Notes under the pieces: model-generated | Seen by the model: the letters and a program-made list of their open reading frames with translations, nothing else | What the model was told of the DNA's origin: nothing | Database searches by the model: none | Source of the DNA: Xanthomonas prunicola | Lineage (GTDB): Bacteria > Pseudomonadota > Gammaproteobacteria > Xanthomonadales > Xanthomonadaceae | DNA length: 64,000 nucleotides | Assembly (NCBI RefSeq): GCF_002846205.1 | Contig: NZ_PHKV01000001.1 | Span: 1,240,001 to 1,304,000, forward strand | Direction of reading: 5' to 3' | Made by a program: the position numbers and the translations under genes | Part shown: in pieces, positions 1 through 10,221 of the stretch | Numbering within the stretch: position 1 is the first letter of the stretch | How the letters are laid out: each line of letters starts with the position of its first letter

Positions 1-719
1 CGCAGCAGATACACCTGCAGCCGCTTGGGCATCTCGCCGATTTCGTCCAGGAACAGCGTGCCGCCTGCGGCCTGCTCCAGGAACCCGGCGTGCCGACGGT
101 CGGCGCCGGTGAAGCTGCCGCGCTCGTGGCCGAACAACTGGCTGGCCAGCAACTCCTCCGGAATGGCGCCGCAGTTGACTGGCACGAAGCGGCCGCTACG
201 ACCGGACACGCGGTGGATGGCGCGTGCGACCAGATCCTTGCCGGTACCGGTTTCGCCGGTCACCAGCACATTCAAATCGGTCGGCGCGACACGCACGATG
301 TCCTTGCGTAGCATCGCGATGCTGTCGCTGTTGCCGACAATGCCCAGGTTGCCTTGTTGCGCTTCGCGCAACCCGCCAAGCACACGCTCCAGACGCTCCG
401 GGGCGAATGGCTTGGTCAAGAATTCGCTCACCCCGAACTGCTTTGCACGGCCCTGGGTTTCGCGAGCGTAATCGCCCGACACCACGACGATCTGTGGGGT
501 GTGATCCGGGTCGAGCCGTTCGATCAGATCGAAACCGCTGCCGTCTGGCAGGCCAACATCCACCACCAACAGGTCGGGAAAGTTGCTGTCCAGCCAGCGG
601 CTGGCTTCGCCAAGGGTGTGGATGCCCTTGGCACGGAAGCCGCTATCGGTGGCGAGTTCAACCACCTGATCGCAGAACTCCACGTCGTCGTCGATGATGG
701 CGCAGGAAAGACGGTCCAT
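1..719 (-). CDS. Sigma-54-dependent response regulator (NtrC family), 3' end outside window
   Basis: Reading right to left, the protein starts at an ATG at 719. It has an N-terminal receiver domain (acidic DDD near residues 10-12, phospho-acceptor Asp in VVDVGLPDG), then a linker and an AAA+ sigma-54 activator domain. Walker A is GETGTGKD, the sigma-54 contact loop reads GSFTGA in place of the usual GAFTGA, and Walker B is TLFLDEIGEMP near the window edge. The rest of the AAA+ domain and the HTH output domain lie beyond position 1. By family it would be phosphorylated by a sensor kinase and would activate RpoN promoters by ATP hydrolysis. No kinase is seen upstream, so a partner may lie to the left. 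Confidence 0.95.
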   Translation of the reverse strand, partial: MDRLSCAIIDDDVEFCDQVVELATDSGFRAKGIHTLGEASRWLDSNFPDLLVVDVGLPDGSGFDLIERLDPDHTPQIVVVSGDYARETQGRAKQFGVSEFLTKPFAPERLERVLGGLREAQQGNLGIVGNSDSIAMLRKDIVRVAPTDLNVLVTGETGTGKDLVARAIHRVSGRSGRFVPVNCGAIPEELLASQLFGHERGSFTGADRRHAGFLEQAAGGTLFLDEIGEMPKRLQVYLL

Positions 720-1603
720 GAGCGCTTCTGTCCGAAATGACTAATAGATGGTCAGTTGAGAATTGTGACGGCCGCAGGAAATACGCTGACACACCACATC
801 GGAAATTGCATGCTGCTGTCACGGTCTGTGAATGGTGCAGCGCTCTCCCCCAAGTCGAGCCCGCCGTGATGACTGTGGGCGAAGTACGCATGGAAGCGCT
901 CGATTGCGCTAGTGCCAAGCGTCATGGTCGTGACTGGTTGCCGTCTCGAAAATGCCGAAACGCCAAGGAGTGCAAGGTTTGCAGCGGCAACCAAACCAGT
1001 CCGAAGGCAGGGGCCGCGCTGGTCGAGCGCGGGTTCAGCTCGCTTGCGTGTGTGCATTGGTGCCAGGATATCAGCCGGGGCCGCCATAAGCCGACGCCAC
1101 AGTGATACCGCATGAACCCGTCAGAAAACCGTGTTGGGCACGCTGGTTTATCCACAGCCTGCTGCGTGCAACGCGCGCCCACCTGACTGACGCAGAAGCG
1201 ATCAAGGCGGTACACGACGCCCTATGCCTGATCCCGGACGCGATGAATGCCATCCTCGCCGATTGGCTGGTGCCGCGCTGCCTGCGCCATTGACGCGGAG
1301 CATGATGCGACTTGCGGTTATATTTGCTTGATTCGCGCATCGCACTCGTAGACTGCCTGGTGTGCCTAGCGCGCCGGCGCCGTTACGCACGGTGCGCTCG
1401 GTCACTCTTTTTTGCGCGTGATGCGCGCAGGCTCGTCGCTATCCGCTGCAAGCGGCGCAATGCGGTGGCTTGCATTCGCCGCCAAGCGTGCCCGCTCGCG
1501 CACGCTACCGTTGCCAGTTACGCGTGTCATCACCCGGCTGGCGCCCATGCCGCTGCCCCTGTGCTGGCACGGCCGCCACACCGCCCGGCGTTAGGAGAGA
1601 CCT
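720..1603. other. Intergenic stretch, no convincing gene
   Basis: About 880 bases separate the regulator from cydA. Open frames exist on both strands, but they have composition typical of chance frames in GC-rich DNA (Arg/Cys/Pro rich, no ribosome site, no recognisable domain). The segment should contain the promoters of both divergent units; I could not assign a reliable sigma-70 or FNR-type site. Confidence 0.6.
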
Positions 1604-3013
1604 GTGGAAGCGCTGCTGCTGTCCCGTATCCAGTTCGCCTTCGTCATTTCCTTCCATGTGCTGTTTCCCGCGTTCACCATTGGTCTGGCGAATCTGCTGG
1701 GCTTTCTGGAATGGCGCTGGCTGCGCACGCACGAGGAAGCATGGAAGCGACTGTATTTTTTCTGGTTGCGGATCTTTGCGGTGTCGTTCGGGATGGGCGT
1801 AGTGAGCGGCATCGTGATGGCGTTCCAGTTCGGCGCCAACTGGCCCGAGCTGAGCCGCATCGCCGGCAGTGTGATCGGTCCGCTGCTGAGCTACGAGGTG
1901 CTTACTGCGTTCTTCCTGGAGGCCAGCTTCCTGGGTGTGATGCTGTTCGGCTGGGACCGCGTCTCGGAGCGTCTCCATTTTTTCGCGACCTGCATGGTGG
2001 CGATCGGCACGCTGGTGTCTACCTTCTGGATCCTGTCGTCCAACAGCTGGCTGCACACCCCGCGCGGCTACGCGCTGGTCAACGGCATCGTGCAGCCGGT
2101 CAGCTGGATGCAGATCATCTTCAATCCGTCGTTTCCGTATCGACTGGTGCACATGGCGCTGGGTTCGTTCATCACCACCTGCTTCGTGGTTGGCGGCGTC
2201 GGCGCTCATTACGTGCGCAAGGGACTGCATGTGGATGCAGGCGCGCGCATGTTGCGCTTATCTGTGGCATTTGCCGCCATCGTGCTTCCGATCCAGGTCC
2301 TGGTGGGCGACCAGCACGGACTCAATACGCTGGAACATCAGCCGCTCAAGGTGGCCGCGATGGAGGCGCACTGGCATAGCGAAGGCAATGGTGCCGGGGT
2401 GCCGTTGGTGGTGTTTGCGCTGCCCAACGCCGAGGCCGAGCGCAACGATTACGAGGTGGCCATCCCGCGACTGGGAAGCCTGATCCTGACCCATAGCGCA
2501 GACGGCGACATCGCGCCACTGACCTCGGTGCCGCGCGATCAACGGCCGCCGGTGGCGCCGGTGTTCTTCGCCTTCCGCATCATGGTGGGTCTGGGCATGG
2601 CGATGTTGGTGCTGGCCTGGATCTCGGCCCTTGCGTGGTGGCGCGGACGCTTGCATGCCAAGGCGCTGATCCTGGCCTGGAACCTCATGTTGCCCGCCGG
2701 ATTCATGGCGTTGGTGGCTGGCTGGTTTGTCACCGAGATCGGGCGCCAGCCATGGGTGGTGTACGGGCTGCTGCGCACTGCCGATGCAGTGGGCCCGCAG
2801 TCGCCTGTGACGGTGGCGGTGTCGCTGCTGGTGTACGTCTTGGGCTATGCCTTCGTGTTCGGCTTCGGCATCTTTTATCTGACCAAGCTGGTGCGCGCCG
2901 GGCCGCAAGCGAGCCGCGGCGGTCCGGATGTGGCCGGTGGCGAGCACACGCCGGCACGCCCGCTGTCTGCGGCAGACACGTCACTGGAACAGGAGAACAC
3001 GCCATGGAACTGA
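1604..3013 (+). CDS. cydA: Cytochrome bd-type ubiquinol oxidase subunit I
   Basis: 469-aa integral membrane protein that oxidises quinol and carries the haems of the bd-type terminal oxidase in the inner membrane. It opens with the typical SRIQFAF and LFPAFTIGLANL sequence and has the expected long run of membrane helices. The start is GTG at 1604, set by a strong AGGAGAG ribosome site 5 bases upstream. The protein is shorter than the Escherichia coli CydA type, which suggests the short Q-loop, cyanide-insensitive (CioA) branch; that is inference from length. The last 10 bases overlap cydB, so the two subunits are translationally coupled. Confidence 0.95.
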   Translation: MEALLLSRIQFAFVISFHVLFPAFTIGLANLLGFLEWRWLRTHEEAWKRLYFFWLRIFAVSFGMGVVSGIVMAFQFGANWPELSRIAGSVIGPLLSYEVLTAFFLEASFLGVMLFGWDRVSERLHFFATCMVAIGTLVSTFWILSSNSWLHTPRGYALVNGIVQPVSWMQIIFNPSFPYRLVHMALGSFITTCFVVGGVGAHYVRKGLHVDAGARMLRLSVAFAAIVLPIQVLVGDQHGLNTLEHQPLKVAAMEAHWHSEGNGAGVPLVVFALPNAEAERNDYEVAIPRLGSLILTHSADGDIAPLTSVPRDQRPPVAPVFFAFRIMVGLGMAMLVLAWISALAWWRGRLHAKALILAWNLMLPAGFMALVAGWFVTEIGRQPWVVYGLLRTADAVGPQSPVTVAVSLLVYVLGYAFVFGFGIFYLTKLVRAGPQASRGGPDVAGGEHTPARPLSAADTSLEQENTPWN

Positions 3014-4026
3014 GTTACTGGCTGCCGGTGGTGTGGTTCGGCGTGATTGGCTTCGGCGTGCTGATGTACGTGGTGCTGGACGGCTTCGTGCTCGGCCTGG
3101 GCATGCTGGCACCGTTCGCGCGTGACGAGCAGGAAGTGGACCTGATGATGAACACGGCCGCGCCGATCTGGGACGGCAACGAGACCTGGCTGGTGCTTGG
3201 CGGTGCTGGTCTGTTCGCCGCCTTTCCCACGGCGTATGCGGTGATCTTGTCCGGCCTGTATCTCCCGGTGCTGTTGATGGTGATGGCGCTGGTGTTCCGC
3301 GGCGTGGCGTTCGAGTTCCGCTTCAAGGCGCAGCGCTCGCGTCGGCTGTGGACGTTGTCGTTTATTGCCGGTTCGATCCTGACCGCTTTCGCACAAGGCA
3401 TCATCCTGGGTGCGCTGGTGGAAGGCATGCCGCTGGAGAACGGGCGCTATACCGGTGGCGTGTTCGGCTGGTTCAGCCCGTTCACCATCCTCACCGGTGC
3501 CGCGCTGGTGTTTGGTTATGCGCTGCTCGGTAGCACCTGGCTGATTCTCAAGACCGAAGGCCGCACACACACCTTGGCAAGGCAACTGACCAAACCGCTG
3601 GTGGGTGTGGTGGTGACGTTCGTGGTGCTGGTCAGCGCGTGGTTGCCGTTCCTGAGCTCGCATGTGATGGCGCGCTGGTTCGAACACGGCAATTTTTGGT
3701 GGCTCTCGCCAATTCCGCTGATCACCGCGGTCGTCGCGCTCGCACTGTGGCGCAGCAGCGCCAGCTCGCGCAGCGATGCCTCGCCGTTTTTGCTCACCCT
3801 GGCGATCTTCGTGCTGGGCTTTATCGGCCTGGTGCTGGGGATGTGGCCTTACCTGGTGCCGCCGAGTTACACCATCTGGCAGGCAGCATCGCCACCGTCG
3901 TCGCAAATCTTCCCGATGGTGGGCCTGGTGATCCTGCTACCGCTGGTGCTCGGCTATACCGTGTGGTCGTACCGTGTGTTCCGCGGCAAGATCGCCGCCG
4001 ACGTCGGTTATCACCATCACCACTGA
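3004..4026 (+). CDS. cydB: Cytochrome bd-type ubiquinol oxidase subunit II
   Basis: 340-aa membrane subunit that pairs with CydA. It starts MELSYWLPVVWFGVIGFGV and has the family signature around WDGNETWLVLGG near residue 55. About eight to nine hydrophobic helices are visible. The start codon lies inside the 3' end of cydA (10-base overlap), so the pair forms one operon. The protein ends in a run of four histidines (GYHHHH), which is natural here. No small cydX-like gene with clear support was found directly downstream. Confidence 0.95.
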   Translation: MELSYWLPVVWFGVIGFGVLMYVVLDGFVLGLGMLAPFARDEQEVDLMMNTAAPIWDGNETWLVLGGAGLFAAFPTAYAVILSGLYLPVLLMVMALVFRGVAFEFRFKAQRSRRLWTLSFIAGSILTAFAQGIILGALVEGMPLENGRYTGGVFGWFSPFTILTGAALVFGYALLGSTWLILKTEGRTHTLARQLTKPLVGVVVTFVVLVSAWLPFLSSHVMARWFEHGNFWWLSPIPLITAVVALALWRSSASSRSDASPFLLTLAIFVLGFIGLVLGMWPYLVPPSYTIWQAASPPSSQIFPMVGLVILLPLVLGYTVWSYRVFRGKIAADVGYHHHH

Positions 4027-4112
4027 GATGGTGCGGGACTGAGACACGTGCAAGATGCAATACGCACAGGCACACACACAGATGCGGGCGCTGGTGATGC
4101 TGCTGATGTGCG

Positions 4113-4298
4113 TCAGCGTTTTTCCGAGCCATCCGGTCGCTCATAGTCGTGCTCGGGGTCGGCCTTGTTTACGTCACGGTCTTCGTCGGGCATGTCATGC
4201 GCTTTCCATTCGACATCCTCATTGCGACGCTCCTGCGGCGTGAACGGCTTTTTCTGATCATCCGCCGGACCCCACGGCTTCTTCGGTTCGCTACCCAC
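4113..4298 (-). CDS. Small hydrophilic hypothetical protein (61 aa)
   Basis: The frame starts at GTG 4298, preceded by AGGAGA at good spacing. The product is highly charged (many Asp, Glu, Lys, Pro), with no cysteine and no hydrophobic segment, so it is probably a soluble, partly disordered protein. It converges on cydB and stands alone. I do not recognise a family. The good ribosome site and biased composition make it a likely real gene. Confidence 0.65.
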   Translation of the reverse strand: MGSEPKKPWGPADDQKKPFTPQERRNEDVEWKAHDMPDEDRDVNKADPEHDYERPDGSEKR

Positions 4299-4470
4299 GC
4301 TCTTCTCCTGACTGTTCGTTGTGATCCAACGCTAGGCGGGCAGGCATTGCACCGTAGTGAACGGAGCCAGGTGGCGGCGTGAAGTGCGTGCTGATTGATG
4401 TGGTGATCACATGAAGGCAGATGCCCTGCTACGAGCGTCTGGCGACCGCGCTACAGATGTGATTGCTGCT

Positions 4471-5112
4471 CTACCCGCCAGTCTGCGAATGCGGCGCCTC
4501 CACCGGCTTCGACTGCGGAGAGTCTTTTTGCCGTAACCAGATGGTCAACACCACCAGCGAGAACACCGCCAGGAATTCGCTCTGCCAGTTCTGCATGGAT
4601 TCGAACCAGAACGACGCGCTGGTGAAGTGCGCGAAAATCGTGAGCGGTGGCAACCCCTTCTGCGCATGTTCCAGCACCTCCAGCCGCCAACTCCCCACCA
4701 GGTGCAGCACGAAGCTCATCAGGAACAACGCGCCAAACGCGATCGCCAGCGAGTGGTCGTACAGGCGTCGCCACAATCCACCGACGCGCACCGGCCAGGG
4801 CGTGGCTCCGGGTTTGATCTCGGTGGTTTCGTCGGCAGGATCGAGTGGACGCGATTCGGCAGAGCCCACCTGACGCAACTTCACGGTGAGCAACACATAC
4901 ATGCCCATCTGCAAGAATTCGCTCTCCCAGTTCTCGAACAGTGCAGACATGAAATGCGGGCTGTGCAGATACGCAAAGAGCAACAGCGTGGGCTGCCCCT
5001 GTTCGCGTAACTCGTCATTGTAAGCGTGCAGCCCCGCGTAGATTTGGCACCCAATAAAGAACACGGTCAGCCCAAGCAGACACAACGACAGCCCATTCCG
5101 GCGCAAGAACAT
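4471..5112 (-). CDS. DUF6766-like membrane protein with internal duplication
   Basis: 213-aa membrane protein. The ATG at 5112 is preceded by a perfect AGGAGG at 7 bases; a longer frame upstream lacks this. It is built from two similar halves of about 85 residues. Each has a membrane helix, a polar loop, a second hydrophobic stretch around NW(E/Q)SEFL, and a final helix ending LRQ. The first half reads ENWESEFLQMGMYVLLTVKL and the second QNWQSEFLAVFSLVVLTIWL, so four helices are expected in total. No function is known to me for this family; position and form suggest an inner-membrane stress protein. Confidence 0.85.
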   Translation of the reverse strand: MFLRRNGLSLCLLGLTVFFIGCQIYAGLHAYNDELREQGQPTLLLFAYLHSPHFMSALFENWESEFLQMGMYVLLTVKLRQVGSAESRPLDPADETTEIKPGATPWPVRVGGLWRRLYDHSLAIAFGALFLMSFVLHLVGSWRLEVLEHAQKGLPPLTIFAHFTSASFWFESMQNWQSEFLAVFSLVVLTIWLRQKDSPQSKPVEAPHSQTGG

Positions 5113-5339
5113 GGATGACCTCCTGACGATGCGCGCAGTATCGAGCGTCGTCGGCAAAAAACGCATGAAGTTTGTGTGCATCCACCTTGCACCGCTCGCA
5201 CCAACATCCTCGATGAGATGGATGTAGCGGGCATGCCGCGATATGGCACACACACGACGCCGACATCGCCTAGCCCGGATGTTTACGTTTGCGTGACCAC
5301 ACTGAGGCTCATCAACGATCCTACCGTCAGGAGACAACA

Positions 5340-6206
5340 ATGCCTGTACCCACCTATCCACGCCCGCCCTTCAAGCCGCAGCAACAGAGCTTTCCCGGCC
5401 GCACCGAAAAAATGGACCCGCGCCCGGATCATGGCGAAGATAGCTATGTGGGCCACGGCCAGCTGAAGGGCAAGCGCGCGTTGATCACGGGCGGCGACAG
5501 CGGCATTGGCGCCGCGGTCGCCATTGCCTATGCACGAGAAGGGGCCGATGTGGCAATTGCCTATCTGCCCGACGAGCAAGAAGATGCAGCGCGGATCGGC
5601 GCATTGATCGAAAAGGCCGGCGTCAAGGCACTGTTGGTGGGCTGCGACATCAGCGATCCCGGTCAGGCCGTAGGATTGATCGACAAGGTCAATAGCACAC
5701 TGGGCGGCCTGGATATTCTGGTCAATAACGCCGGTTACCAGAAGTATTTCGAAAGTTTCGACGACATCACTCTAGACGAGTGGCGCAAAACGTTCGACAC
5801 CAACGTGCATGCGGTCTTCAACCTGGTGCGCTTGTCGGTGCCATTGATGACCGATGGCGGATCCATTATCAACACCGCCTCGGTGCAGTCGAAGAAACCC
5901 ACTCCGAATATCCTGCCCTATGCCGCAACCAAGGGCGCGCTGGCCAACCTCACCATCGGCCTGGCCGGCGTGTTGGCGGACAAGAACATCCGCGTCAATG
6001 CGGTGCTGCCGGGCCCGATCTGGACGCCGTTCATCCCCTCCGGCATGGACGAAGAGTCGGTTGAAAACTTCGGCTCGCAAACGCCGATGGGGCGCCCTGG
6101 TCAGCCGGTTGAACTGGCATCGGCTTACGTCATGCTGGCGGCCGATACGGCCAGTTACACCTCGGGCACCTTGCTGACGATCTCTGGTGGCGCGGTAACG
6201 CTGTAA
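5340..6206 (+). CDS. SDR family NAD(P)-dependent oxidoreductase (YghA-like)
   Basis: 288-aa short-chain dehydrogenase/reductase. A proline-rich N-terminal extension of about 40 residues precedes the Rossmann cofactor motif TGGDSGIG (residues 50-57). NNAG, the catalytic Ser in NTASVQ and the YAATK active-site pair follow. The N-terminal extension matches the YghA-type aldehyde/alcohol reductases of enterobacteria. The start at ATG 5340 has AGGAGA upstream. It is transcribed alone and is followed by a clear terminator. The substrate cannot be read from the sequence. Confidence 0.93.
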   Translation: MPVPTYPRPPFKPQQQSFPGRTEKMDPRPDHGEDSYVGHGQLKGKRALITGGDSGIGAAVAIAYAREGADVAIAYLPDEQEDAARIGALIEKAGVKALLVGCDISDPGQAVGLIDKVNSTLGGLDILVNNAGYQKYFESFDDITLDEWRKTFDTNVHAVFNLVRLSVPLMTDGGSIINTASVQSKKPTPNILPYAATKGALANLTIGLAGVLADKNIRVNAVLPGPIWTPFIPSGMDEESVENFGSQTPMGRPGQPVELASAYVMLAADTASYTSGTLLTISGGAVTL

Positions 6207-6233
6207 CGCCGCCCGCCGCCGCACTGTTACCAG

Positions 6234-6266
6234 GCCCGTGTCGCTTCTGGAGCGATGCGGGCTTTT
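6234..6266 (+). terminator. Rho-independent terminator of the SDR gene
   Basis: GCCCG and CGGGC enclose an inner TCGCT/AGCGA stem with a five-base loop, followed by TTTT. It lies 28 bases after the SDR stop codon. Confidence 0.85.
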
Positions 6267-6606
6267 CGCTTCGCGTGTCTAACCTTTGGCGATCACTAGC
6301 ATGGTTGGTGCCGCCTTCTCTTGCATACGTAGCACTATAAGCGCAGTTGCGTGCCGGGTGACCAAGCAGACGCAACACGCTGGGCTCGAAGTCTTTGAAG
6401 AACAACTCAACCGTGTAATTCCTCTCGGTTTTTCACCAAAAAACAGGCAACGTTCGCTGCCTGTCTTGGTTCTCGCATACATCATTCAGCCCGGTTGTCA
6501 TTCATCATGCAACGTAGTGATCACGTTGCCGAATCTGCGCAGCGCGTACGAGTAGCGCGTTTATAGCAGGCTGCGCCATCGTTCTGATCTCCGACATGAC
6601 GCGCGA
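6267..6606. other. Intergenic, no convincing gene
   Basis: About 340 bases with lower GC than the flanks. Short frames on both strands (89 aa forward, 68 aa reverse) have no ribosome site and no recognisable domain. The segment may be a decayed remnant, but I cannot name its source. Confidence 0.5.
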
Positions 6607-7221
6607 TCAGTGCGGCTGGCCTTGCTTGGCACGCAGCGCCCTGGCGTGTTCCAGATGCTCGGCAATGGTTTCGCGTGCGCGCTGCAACTCCTTGCCCAGG
6701 TCACTGGAGCCCGGCTCGCTGCTCAGCTGCGTATCGAGCAAGGCCAAGGCCTGCTCGTGGCTTTCCACGCTGGACTGCAGATACTGCGATGCGAACTGCT
6801 GCCCATGCAGATTTTGCAGGCGTTTGCGCGCACCCTCTGCGCCTACGGCGGCGGCTTGGCCAAGCGTGCCATTTCGGTCCGGAGCAAAACGGCTAAGGTC
6901 GGTCAGCGCGGCACTATGGGCCTCATCCATCTTGCGCGCGAACGCGAGCACCTCTCCTTCCACTCCCTTCACCACCGCCAGCTGTGCGAGCGTGCGCTCG
7001 TTCTCATTGAACACGGCTAGCGCACCCAGCGCCTGCTTGCGGTCGCGCGAGTCGTCCACGCTGTCGCGCAACGGATCGCCGTGCGGTGGCGTTGCACCGA
7101 CCACCGCTACTGCATGTTGCTGCCGGCCCTGTGCATCGCTTGCCAGGCCCTGACGACGCTGCCAAGCCTTGTACGCGACGTAGCCCACTGCGCCTGCCGT
7201 CACCATCTTGAAAATTCCCAT
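6607..7221 (-). CDS. DUF4142 domain protein
   Basis: 204-aa protein. A short N-terminal hydrophobic anchor ([15 protein letters not shown]) is followed by a helical domain with the DUF4142 pattern: Ala/Leu-rich helices with conserved FA..M...H, and later [17 protein letters not shown]. The start at ATG 7221 follows AGGAGA. DUF4142 proteins are ferritin-like four-helix proteins of unknown role, often exported and stress induced. It stands divergent to the alcohol dehydrogenase. Confidence 0.88.
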   Translation of the reverse strand: MGIFKMVTAGAVGYVAYKAWQRRQGLASDAQGRQQHAVAVVGATPPHGDPLRDSVDDSRDRKQALGALAVFNENERTLAQLAVVKGVEGEVLAFARKMDEAHSAALTDLSRFAPDRNGTLGQAAAVGAEGARKRLQNLHGQQFASQYLQSSVESHEQALALLDTQLSSEPGSSDLGKELQRARETIAEHLEHARALRAKQGQPH

Positions 7222-7488
7222 TGCTGTCTCCTGTTGATCGCGCGCTTTCCTCGCGCTTGGTCGGTGATTGTCGAGTCCGCATGGTTGCGTCAGCTAAATG
7301 CCCGCGTTCCAGCGCGTCGAATGAGCGTGCGAGCGCGGGAGTTATCCAGACGTGACCTGCGCATCAACGGGGCGTCGGTGAGCGAGCGCGTGCACACCGC
7401 GCCCACGTGCCGTGCTGACAGGCTTAACGCGATCGCACAAACACTGAAGGTCGTTGCCGCGTCCTCACGTCCACAGGAGACAATAGAT

Positions 7489-8652
7489 ATGCTTGCCCTC
7501 AACTACCACGGCGCACACGATGTGCGCGTCGAAACCGTGCCCGATCCGTTATTGGTCGAACGCGACGACCTGATCCTGCGCGTTACCGCCACCGCCATTT
7601 GCGGTTCGGATCTGCATCTGTACCGCGGCAAGATTCCCGACCTGCGTCCCGGTGACATCCTTGGCCACGAATTCATGGGCATCGTCGAAGAGGTTGGCCC
7701 GGATGTCACGGCAGTCAAACCCGGCGACCGCGTGGTCATTCCATTCGTAGTCGCCTGCGGGCGCTGTTTCCATTGCGTTCTGCAGGAATTTTCGGCCTGC
7801 GAAACCACCAATACCGGCAAGGGCGCTGCGCTCAATCACAAGGACATGCGCCCGCCTGCAGCGCTGTTCGGTTTCAGCCATTTGTACGGTGGTTTATCCG
7901 GTGGCCAGGCCGAATATGTGCGCGTGCCCAAGGCCAATGTCGGCCCACTGGTGGTACCGGATGCCTTGCACGACGAGCAGGTGCTGTTCTTGTCCGACAT
8001 CCTGCCGACCGGCTACCAGGCGGTGATCGATGCCGGCGTCAAACAGGGTTCTACCGTTGCCATCTTCGGCGCGGGTCCGGTCGGCCTGATGGCCGCAGCG
8101 TGTTGCCGCATGCTGGGGGCCGAACGTATCTTCATGGTCGACCGACACGCGTATCGCCTCGACTTCGCATCCAAGACCTATGGCGTGATTCCGATCAACT
8201 TCGACGACATCGACGATCCGGCCGATGTGATCGTCTCGCAAACCGATGGCCGCGGCGTGGACGCCAGCATTGAGGCGGTCGGCTTCGAAGCCGAAGGCAG
8301 CGCAATCGAAACAGCGCTCACCAATTTGAAGCTGGAAGGCAGCAGCGGCGTGGCGATCCGGCAATGCATTGCCGCGACCCGTCGCTGCGGTGTGGTGAGC
8401 GTGCCGGGCGTGTATGCCGGTTTCATCCACGCCTTCATGTTTGGCGATGCGTTCGACAAGGGCCTGACCTTCAAGATGGGCCAGACGCATGTGCAAAAGC
8501 ATATGCCGCATCTGCTGGAATGCATCGGCAATGGTCAGCTCAAGCCCAGCTCGATTATTTCGCACCGCATGCCGCTGGCTGACGCAGCGCGTGGCTACGA
8601 ACTATTCGACAAGAAACAGGACGATTGCCGCAAGGTCGTGCTCACGCCGTAA
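7489..8652 (+). CDS. Zinc-dependent alcohol/formaldehyde-type dehydrogenase
   Basis: 387-aa medium-chain dehydrogenase. Catalytic zinc ligands are in ICGSDLH and GHEFMG (residues about 38-65). The structural zinc lobe is C-x2-C-x2-C-x7-C, starting CGRC near residue 95. The Rossmann motif is GAGPVGL. The start at ATG 7489 is set by CAGGAGA; a longer upstream frame is not supported. Insertions in the middle resemble glutathione-independent formaldehyde dehydrogenases, but the substrate is not certain. A strong terminator follows 20 bases after the stop. Confidence 0.93.
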   Translation: MLALNYHGAHDVRVETVPDPLLVERDDLILRVTATAICGSDLHLYRGKIPDLRPGDILGHEFMGIVEEVGPDVTAVKPGDRVVIPFVVACGRCFHCVLQEFSACETTNTGKGAALNHKDMRPPAALFGFSHLYGGLSGGQAEYVRVPKANVGPLVVPDALHDEQVLFLSDILPTGYQAVIDAGVKQGSTVAIFGAGPVGLMAAACCRMLGAERIFMVDRHAYRLDFASKTYGVIPINFDDIDDPADVIVSQTDGRGVDASIEAVGFEAEGSAIETALTNLKLEGSSGVAIRQCIAATRRCGVVSVPGVYAGFIHAFMFGDAFDKGLTFKMGQTHVQKHMPHLLECIGNGQLKPSSIISHRMPLADAARGYELFDKKQDDCRKVVLTP

Positions 8653-8671
8653 GCGCAGCAATGTTGCAGAT

Positions 8672-8712
8672 GCAGACGGCGCGGTCATCGAGTGCGCCGT
8701 CTGCGTTTCTGT
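8672..8712 (+). terminator. Strong hairpin terminator between convergent genes
   Basis: An 11-bp perfect stem (GCAGACGGCGC/GCGCCGTCTGC) with an 11-base loop is followed by a T-rich tail. It lies between the alcohol dehydrogenase and the convergent 55-aa gene and may serve both. Confidence 0.85.
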
Positions 8713-8739
8713 ACTGCGGTTGCGCGCTGCCGAACAGGC

Positions 8740-9231
<492 letters not shown>

Positions 9232-9281
9232 TCACACCCTGACGCGTCCAGGGTGTATGGTGCATAGGCGGCCGGAATCCG

Positions 9282-9614
9282 GTGTCGCCCTCATTCTATC
9301 TGGCCTTTTCCATCGACAATCTCTGCGAACGCTGCGACGCCGTCTGTTGCCGGCTCACCGTCATGGTCGATCCATCCGACCGCATTCCACAGCATCTCAC
9401 CAGCGTGACGCCACAGGGCTGGCACGTGATGGCGCGCGACGAGGAAGGCTGGTGCGTGGCCATCGACGCTGCGCGCATGTGTTGCTCGATCTACGAGACG
9501 CGGCCGGCGATCTGTCGGCGTTTCGTCATGTCCGGCCCGTATTGCCGCGACGTGCGTGCCACCTACGACGACCAACGCCGCCGGGGCATTCCCTTGACGC
9601 TGTACAACGCATGA
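9282..9614 (+). CDS. YkgJ-family cysteine-cluster protein
   Basis: 110-aa protein with a cysteine pattern typical of the CxxCxxxCC (YkgJ-like) family: CERCDAVCC near the N terminus, then CC and C..R in MCCSIYETRPAICRRF, then YCRD. It probably binds zinc or an iron-sulphur cluster. The start is a GTG at 9282 with only a weak ribosome site, so it could differ slightly. The next small gene begins 10 bases after its stop, so the two are likely co-transcribed. Confidence 0.85.
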   Translation: MSPSFYLAFSIDNLCERCDAVCCRLTVMVDPSDRIPQHLTSVTPQGWHVMARDEEGWCVAIDAARMCCSIYETRPAICRRFVMSGPYCRDVRATYDDQRRRGIPLTLYNA

Positions 9615-9623
9615 GGATTCGCG

Positions 9624-9845
9624 ATGAATAATTCCCGCCGCCAGTCGATGACCGTCAGTAACCAGCCAGGCAAGCCGCGCTTGTCGGAACAGCGTTTAGC
9701 CGCCGATCTGGCAGCGTTTCAGCAATCCGGTGGCGCAATCGAACGATTAGGCGATACACCGCTGCGTCGCGAAAAGAAGCGCGACGCGCCAGAGTCTGCG
9801 CCGGCAGCTGCAATCAAACCGGCCGTCGAAGCCGACGCCAAGTAA
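9624..9845 (+). CDS. Small basic hypothetical protein (73 aa)
   Basis: It begins 10 bases after the cysteine-cluster gene, with GAGGA upstream of ATG. It is hydrophilic and Arg/Ala rich with a low-complexity Ala/Pro/Glu tail, and no domain is recognised. Tight spacing suggests an operon with the preceding gene. Confidence 0.65.
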   Translation: MNNSRRQSMTVSNQPGKPRLSEQRLAADLAAFQQSGGAIERLGDTPLRREKKRDAPESAPAAAIKPAVEADAK

Positions 9846-10221
9846 GCGGCGCAGGGGGAGCAGGCGTGCTGCGCCTGTCGCTTCAGCTGCACCATCTGCA
9901 GCACAACACCGGCTGGGCGACTGCAGGGATCGCATCGCACGGTGCAGCGCCCTGATCACCTGGTCCAATGCCTGCCTTGCAGGGACGTCGGCGATGGCGA
10001 TCTGCCCCGCATTTGCCGCTGCATGCAGATCGATACAGCGCCTCACGTGCTGCGTCACCGGGTTTATCTCGGGAGCGTAGTCGCATCCCGCCGCGATCGC
10101 AGAGCAGATGCGAGAGGCATAGCGATCACCACAACAACGCGACGACGGCAGCTGCTGATCTGCGTCACCCTGCAGGCACCTGCACGAGCACGCCACTACC
10201 GCAGCAGCCAGAACTCAAACA
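9846..10221. other. Intergenic, nothing recognised
   Basis: About 375 bases without a supported gene, RNA or repeat. Frames on either strand are Arg/Cys-rich chance frames. Confidence 0.5.

Noticed and set aside
752-1087. 111-aa reverse frame upstream of the response regulator
   Set aside because: No ribosome site, mixed composition, no kinase or other domain.
6279-6485. 68-aa reverse frame possibly from an old transposase
   Set aside because: No motif I can name and no ribosome site; no terminal inverted repeats nearby.
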